A DNA stretch of 42,644 bases from CAXXOK01 sp964640955 (lineage in GTDB: Bacteria; Bacillota; Clostridia; Christensenellales; Aristaeellaceae). The translations under genes and the position numbers were made by a program. Positions 25,221 through 33,993 of the stretch are shown piece by piece; positions within the stretch are counted from its first letter, which is position 1, and each line of letters opens with the position of its first letter. The stretch is from assembly GCA_964640955.1 (NCBI GenBank), contig CAZXJI010000027.1:1-42644 (forward strand), written 5' to 3'. The notes under the pieces were generated by a model. It was not told the DNA's origin. It made no database searches and saw nothing but the letters and a program-made list of their open reading frames with translations.

Positions 25221-25490
25221 CTAGATCTCCTTCTCTTCCATTTGCGCCGCGGCTTCCCGCCCGCCTGCGCGGCTGGCGACGGTCTCGGGTTGAATGGCGG
25301 AAAGCACGATGTAGTCGCTGTCGGTGACGATCACGGCGCGGGTGCGCCGGCCCTGCGTGGCGTCCACGATTTTGCGGGCGTCGCGCGCCTCCTGCACCAG
25401 CCGCTTCACGGGTGCGCTGTCGGGGCTTACGACCGCCACGATGCGCTCGGCGGCGATCATGTTGCCAAAGCCGATGTTTATGAGTCTCAT
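25221..25490 (-). CDS. remA: RemA-family (DUF370) regulatory protein
   Basis: An 89-residue protein with INIGFGNMIAAERIVAVVSPDSAPVKRLVQEARD and the RAVIVTDSDYIVLSAIQPETV block of the RemA/DUF370 family. In Bacillus, RemA is a DNA-binding activator of matrix and osmoprotection genes. Position between yicC and gmk is the standard Firmicute arrangement; its regulon here is unknown. Confidence 0.92.
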   Translation of the reverse strand: MRLINIGFGNMIAAERIVAVVSPDSAPVKRLVQEARDARKIVDATQGRRTRAVIVTDSDYIVLSAIQPETVASRAGGREAAAQMEEKEI

Positions 25491-25503
25491 GGCAAGCCTC
25501 CCG

Positions 25504-26373
25504 TCAGACGACGTTTTGCACCTGCTCGCGCAGTTTTTCCAGCAGGCATTTCATCTCCACCACGTTCTGGGCGATGCCCGCGTCGGACGCTTTGGAGCCG
25601 ATGGTGTTGGTTTCGCGGTTCATTTCCTGCAGAAGGAAATCCATCCGCCTGCCCACCTCGCCGGACGCGGACAGGCAAAGGCGGAACTGCGCGAAGTGGC
25701 TTTGCAGACGGGATAGCTCCTCGTCGATCGCGCATTTGTCCGCCATCAGGGCGACCTCCTGCGCCATCCGCTGGGGCTCGACCGGCTGCACGGCCCATTC
25801 GGCGAGGCGCGCTTCCAGACGTTCGCGGTAGGCAAGCGGCACCGCGGGGGCGCGCGCGGCGATCCGCGCGGTAAACGCCTCGATTCCGTCCAGGTTGGCG
25901 GCCAGGTCGGCCGCCAACGCCGCGCCTTCCTTTTCCCGCATCGCCGTAAGCCGGCCGCTCGCCTCCGCGTAGGCTTCCATCGCCAGCGCGGCGACCGCGT
26001 CGGTATCCTCTTCGGCCTGCGTCACGCTGACCGCGTTGCACAGGGCGATCAGCTCCGCCACGGTCGGCATCGAACCGCCCAGTTCAACGGCCATCGGCCG
26101 AACCGCCCGGGCGCATTGCGCTACCAGCGGCGTATCCACGGTTACGGCGGCCGCATCCGGCCGGTCGTTGCGGTAGGTCAGCGCCAGCTCCACGTGCCCG
26201 CGCCGCACGTCCTCGCTCAGGCGGGCCCTGAGCGGCTCTTCCAGAAACGCGAGCGCCTTGGCCATGCGGAAGCTGATGTCCAGAAAACGGTGGTTGACGG
26301 TCTTGAGCTCTAAAACCAGATCGCGCCCGTCGCGGCTTGCGTGGCCGCGGCCGTACCCCGTCATGCTGAGCAT
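25504..26373 (-). CDS. yicC: YicC/YloC-family endoribonuclease
   Basis: A 289-residue protein with the family N-terminus (MLSMTGYGRG, ELKTVNHRFLDISFRM) and C-terminus (RRMDFLLQEMNRETNTIGSKASDAGIAQNVVEMK). YicC/YloC proteins are endoribonucleases of RNA turnover. The start at 26373 is chosen over 26379 because GGAGG is one base from the earlier codon and seven from this one. First gene of the yicC-remA-gmk-rpoZ-coaBC operon. Confidence 0.92.
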   Translation of the reverse strand: MLSMTGYGRGHASRDGRDLVLELKTVNHRFLDISFRMAKALAFLEEPLRARLSEDVRRGHVELALTYRNDRPDAAAVTVDTPLVAQCARAVRPMAVELGGSMPTVAELIALCNAVSVTQAEEDTDAVAALAMEAYAEASGRLTAMREKEGAALAADLAANLDGIEAFTARIAARAPAVPLAYRERLEARLAEWAVQPVEPQRMAQEVALMADKCAIDEELSRLQSHFAQFRLCLSASGEVGRRMDFLLQEMNRETNTIGSKASDAGIAQNVVEMKCLLEKLREQVQNVV

Positions 26374-26417
26374 TACCATTCCTCCCGCCTCGCGTTGTCC
26401 GCATGAGGTTAAATTTA

Positions 26418-26446
26418 ATTATAACACAAATCGGACGGTTTGCCAA
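26418..26446 (-). promoter_or_regulatory. Promoter of the yicC operon
   Basis: On the minus strand TTGGCA (26441-26446), exactly 17 bases, then TGT-extended TATAAT (26418-26423), about 45 bases before yicC. Confidence 0.8.
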
Positions 26447-26609
26447 TCTACCCCGGCAAACGTTCCCGCGCTGTGTAAAATGTACGTAAAACCTTCGTTT
26501 TGCGGCGTTTGCGGAACGCATTTCAAAGAAAAGTGCGCTACAATAGCGAATAGAAGCGGCTTTCCCCCGCGCGGACGGCGCCGCGTCGGGTCGAATACGG
26601 AGGTATCCA

Positions 26610-28088
26610 GTGCGCAACGTTTCTTTCTCCGGGCGGGCACAAAACATTCTTTTTTGCCTTGCGGCCGTCCTGTTAACAGGCGTGTTGACCTGGCTGATGT
26701 TCGGCCATTTGGACTCCGCGTGGATCAACGACTACGACGAGGCGCGCCACGGCGTGAACGCCTATGAGATGATCCGAAACGGCGATTACATCGTGAACAC
26801 CTACCAGGGTGAGCCGGATGACTGGAACCTGAAACCCCCGCTGAGCCTCTGGCTGATATCGCTTAGCTATCGCATTTTCGAATACAACGCGTTCGCCCTT
26901 CGGTTTTTCAGCGCGTTGGCGGGACTGCTCGCCGCACTCGCGGTCGCCCTGTGGGCAGGCCGCAACTCCGGGCGGGGCGCCGCGCTGTTTACGCTGCTGG
27001 CATTCGCGGGGCTCAGCCAGCTGTACGGCCTGCATTTCGCCCGTTACGGGGATGCGGACGCGCAATACCAGCTGTTTTTCACCCTCGCGGTGCTGTGCGC
27101 CCTGTCCGCGCGGCGGAATCTCCGCCTGTGGTACCTGTGCGCGCTTTTCTTCGGCCTGGCCTTTCTGGAAAAGGGATTGCACGCCGCAAACGTCGTTTTG
27201 GTCTGTTTCGCCATTCTGCTGGCTACCGGCCAGCGGCGGCGGCTCACGGTCAGGCGCGTCGCGCTGATCCTGCTTGCCGGGCTTGCGCCGATCCTGCCCT
27301 GGGCAATCGCGCGTTATGTCCGGGACGGCTTTACGTTCTTCTCCAATATGTTTGTCACCGACGTGGCCGGGCGCATCGGCACCGTGGCCGATCCCGCCGA
27401 CGCGGGACTCGCGGCGCTTCCCTACTACCTCACCGTTTTCACGAGAAGCCCCGGCATGATCGTATGTCTGGCCGTGTGCGGGTTGAGCGCCGCGGCGCTC
27501 CTTTGGGGCCAGACCGCGCTTTCCCCGGCGGAGCGCGGCACGATCGTGGGCTGTGCGCTGTGGCTTACGCTGCCGGTCGCCTTTTATGCCGTCGCCAACG
27601 TCAAGTACCGCTGGTACGTCTACTCCGCCCTTTACGCCCTGCCGGCCCTGACCGCCTCGCTGCTCGCACCCGCGTGGCGCGCGGCGGGGCGACGGTGGAA
27701 AAAAGCGCTCGCCGCCGGCCTTGCCGCAGCGGCCGTTGCACTCGCCGTGTGCGCGGGCCTGAACTTCGCAACCGTCGCGACCTCTTCTTCCCACACGGTG
27801 CAGGATTTTCTGAAGGAAGACCTGGATCGCTCCGTTGACAAGGGTGTGCACGCTTACATTCAGTTCAGCGAAAACCGGAGCACCGTTTGGATGCAGGGCG
27901 ATATGCTCGTCGCGCTGTTTTCGGGCGACGTGGTTTGCCTGGACGGCGGCGCGGACGCCTACTTGGCCGACGAGAGCAGCGCGATTCTCTACGTCTGCCG
28001 GGACGGGAACGAGGAAACGATCGAAAGCCTTGAGGCGGAGGAATCCGTTCGAAACGAAAACTACTACATCGTCGCGTTTGAGAAATAG
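26610..28088 (+). CDS. GT-C (family 39-like) membrane glycosyltransferase
   Basis: A 492-residue membrane protein with about eleven hydrophobic helices. The first extracellular loop holds the DYDEARHG motif (41-48), the acidic catalytic pair of PMT/ArnT-type GT-C enzymes, followed by NLKPPLSLWL. These enzymes move a sugar from a lipid phosphate carrier to a protein, lipid or polymer. The soluble C-terminal part (about 395-492) is short. GTG at 26610 is the start, with GGAGG six bases upstream. The gene stands alone: divergent from yicC, with a 470-base gap before the next gene. Confidence 0.83.
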   Translation: MRNVSFSGRAQNILFCLAAVLLTGVLTWLMFGHLDSAWINDYDEARHGVNAYEMIRNGDYIVNTYQGEPDDWNLKPPLSLWLISLSYRIFEYNAFALRFFSALAGLLAALAVALWAGRNSGRGAALFTLLAFAGLSQLYGLHFARYGDADAQYQLFFTLAVLCALSARRNLRLWYLCALFFGLAFLEKGLHAANVVLVCFAILLATGQRRRLTVRRVALILLAGLAPILPWAIARYVRDGFTFFSNMFVTDVAGRIGTVADPADAGLAALPYYLTVFTRSPGMIVCLAVCGLSAAALLWGQTALSPAERGTIVGCALWLTLPVAFYAVANVKYRWYVYSALYALPALTASLLAPAWRAAGRRWKKALAAGLAAAAVALAVCAGLNFATVATSSSHTVQDFLKEDLDRSVDKGVHAYIQFSENRSTVWMQGDMLVALFSGDVVCLDGGADAYLADESSAILYVCRDGNEETIESLEAEESVRNENYYIVAFEK

Positions 28089-28386
28089 CCAGTTTTCATA
28101 GCCGTTACGTGCGAAACCATGGCCGTTCGCGGCGGAGGAACGAACGTCGCAATTGGTGAAATCGGTTTCGTTCGGTTTTCTCCCGTTCGGGCCCTTTCGT
28201 CTCTTTTCTCGCCAAAGGGTCATTTTCGATCAAACCGCCTTATAGTCCGCTTTTCCGATGTGCTTTTGTGCACATTTGCACGCTTGTCATCGTTTTCGAA
28301 AAACAGGCCCAAATGCCTCCGAAATACTGGTATTCGTTCTATAATAAGGGTTTTCGTCGGCGTTCCCCATTTAATATAAGGAAGCT

Positions 28387-28438
28387 TTTAGGCATAATGC
28401 AAAAAAGCACAATGCACACGTTTTGCATAATGCCTAAA
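28387..28438. promoter_or_regulatory. 18-bp inverted repeat upstream of the ABC operon promoter
   Basis: Arms 28387-28404 and 28421-28438 match at 17 of 18 positions as an inverted repeat around a 16-base spacer; each arm holds GCATAATGC. It ends 37 bases before the -35. It looks like a binding site for a dimeric regulator, probably an activator by position. No regulator gene lies next to it. Confidence 0.5.
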
Positions 28439-28475
28439 TGGAAACGCTAAAACGCATGAAAATTGAAAAAACGCC

Positions 28476-28504
28476 TTGACTAAATCGTTTGAGATCGCTA
28501 TAAT
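28476..28504 (+). promoter_or_regulatory. Promoter of the sugar ABC transporter operon
   Basis: TTGACT (28476-28481), a 17-base spacer and a perfect TATAAT (28499-28504), 58 bases before the start codon. The strongest plus-strand promoter in the window. Confidence 0.85.
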
Positions 28505-28562
28505 GATGCTGACCAAGGTGGTTCGTTCATCTGGCAAAAATTTAGGAGGTGCTATCAGAACC

Positions 28563-29912
28563 ATGAAAAAGGTAACGTCTGTCTTCCTGTGTCTCGCCCT
28601 GCTGATGACGATGGCGATCGGCCTGGGCTCCGCGTCCGCGGAAGCCACGAAAGGCGTCATCAATCTCTATTCCTTCACGGAGGAAGTTCCCGGCATGGTG
28701 GAGAAGTACATCGCGTCCCATCCCGACTTCGGCTGGACCGTTAACACCACCGTTATCGCCACGACCGACGGCCTCTACCAGCCCGCGCTGGACCAGGCGC
28801 TGGCTGCCGGCGGCGACGACGCCCCCGACATGTACTGCGCGGAATCCGCTTTCGTGCTCAAGTACACCCAGGGCGACATGAGCAGCTACGCCGCTCCGTA
28901 CGCCGATCTGGGCATCGACGTCGCGGCTGAGACCGCCGCCGCCGACATCGCGCAGTATACCATCGACATCGGCACCCGTACCTCCGACAGCGCTCTCGTC
29001 GCCCTGGGCTATCAGGCCACCGGCGGCGCGCTGATCTATCGCCGCTCCATCGCCAAGGACGTTTGGGGCACCGACGATCCCGACGTGATCGCCACGAAAG
29101 TCGGCCCCGGCTGGGATCAGTTCTTCGCGGCGGCCGCCGAACTGAAGGCCAAGGGCTACGGCATCGTCTCCGGCGACGGCGACATCTGGCACGCGGTTGA
29201 GAACAGCTCCGAAAAGGGCTGGATCGTGGACGGTCAGCTTTACATCGATCCCGCCCGCGAGCAGTTCCTCGACCTGTCCATGGAGCTTAAGGCCAACGGC
29301 TACAGCAACGACACCAAAGACTGGACCGACGCCTGGTATGCGGATATGCAGGGCATCGGCGCTCAGCCCATCTTCTGCTACTTTGGACCCGCCTGGCTGA
29401 TCAACTACGTCATGGCCGGCAACTCCGGCGGCACCGCCATCGGCGAAGGCACCTACGGCGATTGGGCCGTCTGCACGCCTCCGATCGGCTTCTTCTGGGG
29501 CGGCACCTGGGTACTGGCCAACACCAACTCCAGCGCCGAGAAGAAAGCCGCCGTCGGCGAGCTGATCGACTGGATCACCCTGCAGTGTGATGAGAACAGC
29601 CTCCAGTACATGTGGGCCAACGGCACGCTCAACGGCGAAGGCGGCACCAAGGACACCGTCGCTTCCGGCACCGTGATGAGCATCTCCGACGGCACGCTGG
29701 ACTTCCTGGGCGGCCAGAACATGTTCGACGTGTTCGTACCGGCCAACCAGTACGCCAACGGTAAGAACCTGACCCAGTACGACGAGACCATCAACAACAT
29801 CTGGCGTGACGAAGTCCGTCAGTACACGGCCGGCAACCTCACCCGCGACGAAGCGATTGCCGCCTTCAAGCAGTCCGTTGCCGATACGCTCGGTATCGAG
29901 GCCGCCGAATAA
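28563..29912 (+). CDS. Sugar ABC transporter substrate-binding protein
   Basis: A 449-residue binding protein of the carbohydrate (family 1) type. Residues 1 to about 26 are a Sec signal ending in GSASA. No lipobox Cys is present, unusual for a Gram-positive binding protein. The mature part has family features such as the GDDAPDMYCAESAFVLKY and WGGTWVLANTNSSAEKKAAVGELIDWIT segments. The sugar is not predictable from sequence; a YesL-like protein downstream and the uronate operon nearby suggest plant or host polysaccharide fragments. The ATG at 28563 gives a clean signal peptide. Confidence 0.88.
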   Translation: MKKVTSVFLCLALLMTMAIGLGSASAEATKGVINLYSFTEEVPGMVEKYIASHPDFGWTVNTTVIATTDGLYQPALDQALAAGGDDAPDMYCAESAFVLKYTQGDMSSYAAPYADLGIDVAAETAAADIAQYTIDIGTRTSDSALVALGYQATGGALIYRRSIAKDVWGTDDPDVIATKVGPGWDQFFAAAAELKAKGYGIVSGDGDIWHAVENSSEKGWIVDGQLYIDPAREQFLDLSMELKANGYSNDTKDWTDAWYADMQGIGAQPIFCYFGPAWLINYVMAGNSGGTAIGEGTYGDWAVCTPPIGFFWGGTWVLANTNSSAEKKAAVGELIDWITLQCDENSLQYMWANGTLNGEGGTKDTVASGTVMSISDGTLDFLGGQNMFDVFVPANQYANGKNLTQYDETINNIWRDEVRQYTAGNLTRDEAIAAFKQSVADTLGIEAAE

Positions 29913-29931
29913 CCTGTTTCGCTGAGTAACG

Positions 29932-29963
29932 TATGGACGGACGGAGTATTCCGTCCGTCCATA
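29932..29963 (+). terminator. Intra-operon hairpin after the binding-protein gene
   Basis: A perfect 14-bp stem (29932-29945 with 29950-29963) and a GTAT loop, 20 bases after the stop, with no T run. It probably protects the binding-protein mRNA or lowers permease expression. The rest of the gap to 30106 holds only the permease ribosome site. Confidence 0.65.
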
Positions 29964-30106
29964 TGCTTATGTATCGGGGTTCGGCGCGGTTCCGCGGCTT
30001 CCCTTCGCCCATATTGCATCCGCACCCGTTCTGTGGTAGGGTGGTAGAAGCGGACGGCGAAACGAAATCGAAGAATCGCATATCCATTACTGAGGGAGGA
30101 AACGCT

Positions 30107-31096
30107 ATGCTTCAGCGCGGCAGGAAACCCAAAAGCGTCAGTTATGCCAAGTACGGCTATCTGTTCAGCATTCCGTTCATACTGATTTTTCTGATCTTCA
30201 TGCTTTACCCCACCGTCTTCACCGCCGTCATCGGCTTTACCGATTTCAAGGGCGTGGCGACAACCACGTACCATTTTCTAAAGGACCCCTTCGCGAATTT
30301 CGTCAGTATTCTGAATAATAAAACCTTCCAGAATTCGCTGAAAAACACGCTGCTCATCTGGACCATCAACTTCATTCCCCAGCTTTCCCTGGCGATGCTG
30401 CTGACCTACTGGTTCACGGCCAAACGTCGCAACATCCGCGGCCAGGGCGCTTTCAAGGTCATGTTCTACCTGCCCAACATCATCACCGCCGCTACCGTGG
30501 CCATCCTGTACGCCGCGATTTTCGGGTACCCGGTCGGCCCCATCAACGATATTCTCACGTCGCTCCACCTCATCAACAAGCCTTTCGATTTTTCAACCGA
30601 TCCGTGGGCGGCCAAGCTGGTCGTGGCCTTCATCCAGTTCTGGATGTGGTACGGCTATACGACCATCATCCTCATCTCGGGCGTCCTGGGCATCAATCCG
30701 GAGCTGTTCGAATCCGCCGAGATCGACGGCGCCACCCAGCGGCAGTCGTTTTTTAAGATCACGCTGCCCTGTATGCGTACGATCCTGCTTTTCACGCTCA
30801 TCACCAGCCTCATCGGCGGCCTGAATATGTTCGATATTCCGAAACTCTACATTTGGAACGGCGGGCCCGCCAACGAGACGATGACGACCAGCGTTTTCAT
30901 TTACGCGCAGGCCTTCAGCGGCACGTACATGTACAACCGCGCGGCGGCCGCTAGCATGATCATGTTCGTGATTATCGCCGTGCTTTCGGTGTTCGTATTC
31001 TATCTGATGCGCGATAAGTACGAGGCGCGCGCGAAAAAGGAAATGCGCAGGCAGCGGCGGGCGCTTCGCCGCGCGCAAAGGGAGGCGGCACAATGA
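30107..31096 (+). CDS. Sugar ABC transporter permease (MalF-type)
   Basis: A 329-residue permease with six membrane helices and the EAA loop (ESAEIDGATQRQSFFKITLPCM), typical of the first permease of carbohydrate importers. The C-terminus is a long basic tail (KEMRRQRRALRRAQ). The ATG at 30107 follows GGGAGGA by six bases; longer upstream frames run into the hairpin. It overlaps the next permease gene by four bases. Confidence 0.92.
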   Translation: MLQRGRKPKSVSYAKYGYLFSIPFILIFLIFMLYPTVFTAVIGFTDFKGVATTTYHFLKDPFANFVSILNNKTFQNSLKNTLLIWTINFIPQLSLAMLLTYWFTAKRRNIRGQGAFKVMFYLPNIITAATVAILYAAIFGYPVGPINDILTSLHLINKPFDFSTDPWAAKLVVAFIQFWMWYGYTTIILISGVLGINPELFESAEIDGATQRQSFFKITLPCMRTILLFTLITSLIGGLNMFDIPKLYIWNGGPANETMTTSVFIYAQAFSGTYMYNRAAAASMIMFVIIAVLSVFVFYLMRDKYEARAKKEMRRQRRALRRAQREAAQ

Positions 31097-31944
31097 GCAA
31101 CGTAATCAAGAGGGCGACCCGGAAGAAATCCAACGCCGTCATTTATATCGTCAGCATCATCCTGGCACTGCTGAGCCTGCTTCCCTTCTGGATTATGATC
31201 GCCAACGCCACGCGCAGCACTTACCAGATCCAGCAGCACGCCGTGTCGCTGATCCCCTCCACCTTCCTTTCCAGCAACATGGAAGTACTGACCGGCAAGA
31301 CCTTCAACCCCGGAACCGGCTTTATCAACTCGCTGATCGTCTCTACCGGTTCCACGCTGTGCGCCATTTACTTTTCCACCCTCACGGCCTATGCGCTGGT
31401 GGCGTATAACTGGAAGCTCCGGCAGCCGTTTTTCACCCTGATCCTCGCGGTGATGATGATCCCCACGCAGGTGGTGAGCATCGGCTTTTACCAGTTCATG
31501 TACCGTATCCACATGACCAACAACTTCCTGGCGCTGATCCTGCCCAACATCGCCGCGCCGATGACGGTGTTCTTCATGCGACAGTACATGCTGCCCGCGC
31601 TCAACCTGGACATCGTCGCCTCGGCCCGCATCGACGGCGCGGGCGAGTTTAGAACCTTCAACAGCATCGTGCTGCCCATCATGAAGCCCGCCATGGCGAC
31701 GCAGGCCATCTTCACCTACGTCACCACCTGGAACAGCCTGTTCCTGCCCATGATCCTGCTGACCCGCAAGGAGAATTACACCATGCCGATCATGGTCAGC
31801 CTGCTCAAGGGCGACATCTACAAGACCGAATACGGCGCGGTATACCTGGCGCTGACGATGTCGGTGCTACCTCTGCTGATCGTGTACTTCATCCTGTCCA
31901 AGTACATCATCGCCGGCGTGGCGCTGGGCTCCGTGAAAGAGTAA
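31093..31944 (+). CDS. Sugar ABC transporter permease (MalG-type)
   Basis: A 283-residue permease with six helices, the EAA loop (ASARIDGAGEFRTFNSIVLP) and a short C-terminus ending in GVALGSVKE, as in MalG/LacG proteins. ATGA overlap with the first permease. No ATPase gene follows, so a shared MsmX-like ATPase encoded elsewhere is expected. Confidence 0.92.
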   Translation: MSNVIKRATRKKSNAVIYIVSIILALLSLLPFWIMIANATRSTYQIQQHAVSLIPSTFLSSNMEVLTGKTFNPGTGFINSLIVSTGSTLCAIYFSTLTAYALVAYNWKLRQPFFTLILAVMMIPTQVVSIGFYQFMYRIHMTNNFLALILPNIAAPMTVFFMRQYMLPALNLDIVASARIDGAGEFRTFNSIVLPIMKPAMATQAIFTYVTTWNSLFLPMILLTRKENYTMPIMVSLLKGDIYKTEYGAVYLALTMSVLPLLIVYFILSKYIIAGVALGSVKE

Positions 31945-31949
31945 CCGCC

Positions 31950-32615
31950 ATGAGAGACGAGCTGGCCGCCTTCAAGGAAAGCCTGCTGCGGTTCCTCAGC
32001 GCCGCGGGCGACCTGATTGTGCTCAATCTGCTGATCATCCTGTGCTGTCTGCCGGTGGTCACCGCCGGCGCGGCCCTGACGGCCGGCTACGCCACCCTGC
32101 TTCGCATCCTGCGCGGTGCGGAGCAGGGCTTTCCTTTCAGGCCGTTCTTCGCCGATTTCCGCAGGGCGTTTCGCAAGGCCACGCTCGCGTGGCTGCTGTT
32201 GCTCCTCTGTCTGTTTCTGATGGCCGGGGATTACTACTACGCCGTTTACGTAAGCGAGCCGGCAAACCGCTTCTTCCTGGTGTTTTCGATCGTGGTCGCC
32301 GCCGTGCTGCTTTTGGCCGCGATGTGGCTGTTCCCGCTGATGGCGCGGTTTGAGAACACCGTGACGGGTCACGTGAAAAACGCGTTTCTGATGGCCGCGG
32401 GCATGTTCCCCCGGACGCTGCTGGCGTTCGTCGTTCAGTACTCGATTCTGCTTTTTCCGCTGTTCGTGCCGGAGGCGTTCATCTACCTGGGCTGGTTCTG
32501 GGTCGGCTTCGGGTTGTCGCTGCCGATGTACATCGTGGCCGTGCTGTTTCGAAAGCCGCTGGAAAGCGAGTACCGCAGGGACGACGAAGATGCGGAAGCA
32601 CGGAAGGAAGCCTAG
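31950..32615 (+). CDS. YesL/DUF624-family membrane protein
   Basis: A 221-residue protein with about five membrane helices. LNLLIILCCLPVVTAGAALTAGYATLLRI near the start is the DUF624 signature. YesL-like proteins accompany carbohydrate ABC transporters in Firmicutes, for example the Bacillus yes pectin cluster, but their role is unknown. It starts five bases after the permease gene and ends with a charged tail. Last gene before a terminator. Confidence 0.85.
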   Translation: MRDELAAFKESLLRFLSAAGDLIVLNLLIILCCLPVVTAGAALTAGYATLLRILRGAEQGFPFRPFFADFRRAFRKATLAWLLLLLCLFLMAGDYYYAVYVSEPANRFFLVFSIVVAAVLLLAAMWLFPLMARFENTVTGHVKNAFLMAAGMFPRTLLAFVVQYSILLFPLFVPEAFIYLGWFWVGFGLSLPMYIVAVLFRKPLESEYRRDDEDAEARKEA

Positions 32616-32677
32616 GCGAAAGAAACGTATCGCAGAAGCGCCTTGCTTCGCGGATGCGTAACCCGCCTGTTTAAACA

Positions 32678-32711
32678 ACCCGTGTTCCAAACAAGGAACA
32701 CGGGTCGTTTT
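32678..32711 (+). terminator. Terminator of the ABC transporter operon
   Basis: A perfect 11-bp stem (32678-32688 with 32695-32705), AAACAA loop, then CGTTTTC, 62 bases after the YesL-like stop. Confidence 0.82.
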
Positions 32712-32797
32712 CGGTGAAAAAGAAAAGGAAAAGAGCGAACACAAAGAACAGGGCGGCATTTGGGCATCGCCGGGTCGCCCGGGTAAGGAGAGCGCCG

Positions 32798-33172
32798 ATG
32801 AAAATACGGGAGCAATACACCTGTCCGTTGGAAATCGTGCATGATTGGATCAAGGGAAAATGGAAAACCATCATCCTGTTTCAGCTTCAATACGGCGCCG
32901 CGTCGTTATCCCAGCTTGAGCAGCATATTGAGGGGATCAGCCAGAAAATGCTCTTGCAGCAGTTAAGCGAGCTTCGTCAATTCGGGCTGGTACAAAAGCG
33001 CTCTTTCGAGGGGTATCCGCTCCGCGTGGAGTACTCCCTCACGCCGGAACGGGGCCGGAAGATGCTGCGGGCCATCGGCATTATGCAGGAAATCGGAATT
33101 GAGTATATGGTGGAGCACGGCATGACGGACGTGCTCGACCGCAAAGGGATCGGCTATCCACCCCGCGCCTGA
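32798..33172 (+). CDS. HxlR-family transcriptional regulator
   Basis: A 124-residue winged-helix protein with the HxlR opening (CPLEIVHDWIKGKWKTIILFQL, Cys9), a recognition helix region (ISQKMLLQQLSELRQFGLVQKR) and the YSLTPERG wing. HxlR proteins sense electrophiles or redox stress, often through the N-terminal Cys, and control a nearby gene. The ATG at 32798 has AAGGAG seven bases upstream. The next gene on the strand encodes an isochorismatase-like hydrolase, with an operator-like repeat between them. Confidence 0.9.
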   Translation: MKIREQYTCPLEIVHDWIKGKWKTIILFQLQYGAASLSQLEQHIEGISQKMLLQQLSELRQFGLVQKRSFEGYPLRVEYSLTPERGRKMLRAIGIMQEIGIEYMVEHGMTDVLDRKGIGYPPRA

Positions 33173-33222
33173 TACCCACCAAAAAGTGGGTAATTTACGG
33201 CCAGGGTTTCCTGCGGTATCTT
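33173..33222 (+). promoter_or_regulatory. Operator-like repeat and promoter of the isochorismatase-family gene
   Basis: A perfect 7-bp inverted repeat, TACCCAC and GTGGGTA (33173-33179, 33186-33192), ends one base before a -35-like TTTACG (33194-33199). TATCTT follows at 33217-33222 after 17 bases. The repeat could be the HxlR site. It could also fold as a weak terminator for the HxlR gene. Confidence 0.45.
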
Positions 33223-33252
33223 ATTCCTGTCGGAGAACAGGAGGGGATGCCC

Positions 33253-33807
33253 ATGAAGCAGGCTTTGTTGATCGTGGACGTACAACGGGAGTATTTCCCC
33301 GGCGGAAAACTGGCGCTTTACAGGCCGGAGGAAGCCCTGGCGCAGGCGCAGAAGGCGCTGCGGCTGTTCCGGGAAAGGCAGTGGCCCGTGTTTTTCGTTC
33401 GCCACGTCGGTTCCAAGAAAGACGCCTCCCTTTTCCTACCCGGTACGACGGGCATGGAACTGCACCCCGCGCTTGTGCCCCGCGAGGGGGAAACCGTGCT
33501 GGATAAGCACTTTCCCAGTTCCTTTCTGGAAACCGGGCTGCGCGAAAAGCTGGTTTCGCTGAACGTGCGCCTTCTGGTTATCTGCGGCATGATGACGCAT
33601 ATGTGCATCGACACCACCGTTCGTGCCGCGCAAGGCGAAGGCTTTCCGGTTACCCTGCTGGAGGATGCGTGCACGGGAATTCCGCTGAGATGGGGCGGGA
33701 CGCTCGTGCCGTATCCCACGGTGCACGCGGTCATGATGGCTTCCGTCGACGGCGCCTTCGCCACCGTACGGAAAACGGACGATTTTTTGCTTTCCTGCGG
33801 GCCGTGA
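33253..33807 (+). CDS. Isochorismatase-family cysteine hydrolase
   Basis: A 184-residue cysteine hydrolase. The catalytic triad is Asp9 (IVDVQ), Lys85 (VLDKHFPSSF) and Cys118 (GMMTHMCIDTTVRAA). The family includes nicotinamidases and isochorismatases; the substrate here is unknown. The ATG at 33253 is chosen because AGGAGG is eight bases upstream, against two for the ATG at 33247. It is probably controlled by the preceding HxlR protein. Confidence 0.88.
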   Translation: MKQALLIVDVQREYFPGGKLALYRPEEALAQAQKALRLFRERQWPVFFVRHVGSKKDASLFLPGTTGMELHPALVPREGETVLDKHFPSSFLETGLREKLVSLNVRLLVICGMMTHMCIDTTVRAAQGEGFPVTLLEDACTGIPLRWGGTLVPYPTVHAVMMASVDGAFATVRKTDDFLLSCGP

Positions 33808-33923
33808 TGCTTCGCTTCCGCGAAGCGTCCGCTCGCTGTTTCCTGTTTGGAGGGTGCGTCGGTCATTGCCATCCGTGGCACCTCCGCCTGCCCTTCGCGC
33901 AGGTCGAACCCTGAGAAAAGGCT

Positions 33924-33948
33924 GAGCCGCCGGTTTTGCCGGCGGCTC
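33924..33948. terminator. Bidirectional terminator between the hydrolase and flavoprotein genes
   Basis: A 10-bp GC stem (33924-33933 with 33939-33948, TTTTG loop). It is followed by GTTTCG on the plus strand and by CCTTTTC on the minus strand. A smaller hairpin (33809-33826) directly follows the hydrolase stop. Nothing else was recognised between 33808 and 33993. Confidence 0.75.
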
Positions 33949-33993
33949 GTTTCGCTGTGCACGCGTCCCTTCCCCGCGGGAAACTGCCACGCC

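Larger units (their letters stand above)
28089..28562. other. AT-rich gap before the sugar transporter operon
   Basis: About 470 bases, visibly richer in A and T than the surrounding genes. No gene was found. It contains an 18-bp inverted repeat (28387-28438), the ABC operon promoter (28476-28504) and an isolated TATAAT (28340-28345) without a good -35. AGGAGG at 28544-28549 is rather far (13 bases) from the binding-protein start. Confidence 0.7.

Noticed and set aside
26673..28223. A 516-codon minus-strand frame opposite the GT-C gene
   Set aside because: Composition is that of an antisense frame (Arg, Gln, Gly and His rich, no hydrophobic core), and the plus-strand gene has a clear motif and ribosome site.
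33808..33993. Possible gene remnant after the isochorismatase-family gene
   Set aside because: Frames here are extensions of antisense shadows; only two hairpins are convincing.
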